A stretch of 6,086 nt of DNA. It comes from a candidate division FCPU426 bacterium. GTDB taxonomy: Bacteria > Oederibacteriota > JAAXVQ01 > JAUVAV01. A model generated the notes under the pieces. It had not been told where the DNA came from. It did no database searches and saw nothing but the letters and a program-made list of their open reading frames with translations. The position numbers were made by a program, and so were the translations under genes. Numbering within the stretch: the stretch's first letter is position 1; the number at the start of each line of letters is the position of its first letter. This document shows, piece by piece, positions 5,352-6,086 of this stretch. Location of the stretch: the NCBI GenBank assembly GCA_030619365.1, contig JAUXBQ010000162.1:1-6086 (forward strand), read 5' to 3'.

Positions 5352-6086
5352 TCAGGGCTTCGGGTGTTCCAATTTTAAAAGATTATACGCGTTTTTCCCG
5401 GCCATGTCCGCAATTTCGTTCGGGGAAAAATCGAGCTGTCGCAGCATTTCCACGTGCCGCAACTGGTTTCCCCAGGGCGCGTCGCTTCCGAATAAAATAC
5501 GTCCGGCACCATGGGCCCGCATCAGTTCGATCATCGCGGGTTCGGGCGCATCATGCAGGCAGTAAGCCGTGTCCAGCCATAGTGGCTTTCCGGCCAAGTG
5601 CTTTTCCGATTCCGCCCAATGTTGATACCCGCCCAAATGGGCCGCCACCAGGATCAGCCGGGGAAAGCCCTGGTGCACCTGCAGGATTCGTTTGGGGGTG
5701 GCCTTGATGGGACCGGCAAATCCGAGATCCTGGCCCGCATGCATCAGGAGTATGAGGCCGGCGGACTGCAAGGCTTCGTAAATCCCGGCCAGGCGGTCCT
5801 CGTCCGGGTAAAACGCCTGGTATTCCGAGTGCAGTTTCACGCCGGGAATGCCCCGGGCTTTCAGGAACGCGATCTCGGCCTGCACCTGGTCGAGCGGCAG
5901 ATCGGGATGCAGGGCGCCGAACGAAAGAATTCCGGGCAGGGCGCTTAAGGTAGCGCTCCAGCGGTTGATGTTATGAACCTGGCCGGCCTTGGTGGCCACG
6001 GGCTGGATCAAGGCGAAGTCAATGCCGTTCCGTTGCAGGGAGCCCCGCAAGCCTGCCAGCGTTCCGTCAAAACAGGCCCGGAACCC
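5352..6086 (-). CDS. Amidohydrolase family protein (Amidohydrolase_2 type), 5' end outside the window
   Basis: The last 244 codons of a TIM-barrel metal-dependent hydrolase or decarboxylase of the Amidohydrolase_2 (COG2159-like) family. The frame is open to base 6086 without a stop, so the TTG at 6050 is not the true start; the visible part begins GFRACFDGTLAGLRGSL. Counting from the first visible residue: LHPDL (59-63), GVKLHSEYQ (82-90), LLMHAGQD (113-120) with a likely metal-ligand His116, AAHLGGY (148-154) with His150, and LFGSDAPWGN (198-207) with the catalytic or metal Asp202. The His-x-His motif of strand 1 would lie in the missing N-terminus. The family includes decarboxylases of aromatic acids and hydrolases of unknown substrate; nothing here indicates which. 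It is co-directional with the next gene (66 bp apart), possibly in the same transcript, with no obvious link to amino acid synthesis. Confidence 0.9.
   Translation of the reverse strand, partial: GFRACFDGTLAGLRGSLQRNGIDFALIQPVATKAGQVHNINRWSATLSALPGILSFGALHPDLPLDQVQAEIAFLKARGIPGVKLHSEYQAFYPDEDRLAGIYEALQSAGLILLMHAGQDLGFAGPIKATPKRILQVHQGFPRLILVAAHLGGYQHWAESEKHLAGKPLWLDTAYCLHDAPEPAMIELMRAHGAGRILFGSDAPWGNQLRHVEMLRQLDFSPNEIADMAGKNAYNLLKLEHPKP

Noticed and set aside
5352..6050. TTG 6050 as the start of the amidohydrolase
   Set aside because: The same frame continues open to base 6086 with family-like sequence (FDGTLAGL), and the first metal-binding strand is still missing, so the gene starts outside the window.

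Overview
The window is a branched-chain amino acid (isoleucine/valine) biosynthesis cluster with two unrelated-looking genes upstream. Every supported gene lies on the minus strand, so transcription runs from high to low coordinates: a partial amidohydrolase (6086-5352), a small stand-alone cyclic-nucleotide-binding-fold protein (5285-4824), ilvD (4675-3014), ilvB (2844-1165), ilvN (1082-594) and the first 107 codons of ilvC (321-1).

The four ilv genes cover the shared part of the pathway. IlvB and IlvN form acetohydroxyacid synthase, IlvC is ketol-acid reductoisomerase and IlvD is dihydroxyacid dehydratase. A good sigma70-type promoter (TTGACA, 16-bp spacer, TATTAT) sits just before ilvD and probably drives the cluster. 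It also argues that ilvD starts at ATG 4675 rather than at an upstream TTG. IlvN keeps the Asn/Gly residues of the ACT domain that bind valine, so feedback inhibition is expected.

The genes are conserved housekeeping genes. The unusual material is in the gaps, which are wide for an operon (169, 82 and 272 bp), and each gap carries a different repeat or inverted repeat. Between ilvD and ilvB there is a perfect 11-bp inverted repeat, a hairpin and a 7-bp tandem repeat. Between ilvB and ilvN there is an array of 9-bp GACNNGTCN units that can fold in two mutually exclusive ways. Between ilvN and ilvC there is a 30-bp near-perfect inverted repeat enclosing 78 bp. None of the gaps shows a leader peptide rich in Leu, Ile or Val, a T-box or a clear intrinsic terminator. 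Two protein-level oddities also stand out: the IlvC cofactor loop lacks the usual NADPH-phosphate residues, and the cyclic-nucleotide-binding protein has Tyr where the phosphate-binding Arg is expected.

The organism is a bacterium with moderately GC-rich coding sequence and a conventional sigma70-type promoter. The style of the proteins and the short palindromic intergenic repeats would fit an uncultured lineage such as the PVC group or Omnitrophota, but this is a weak impression and cannot be settled from the window. I see no RNA gene, CRISPR array, insertion sequence or clear new multi-gene system.
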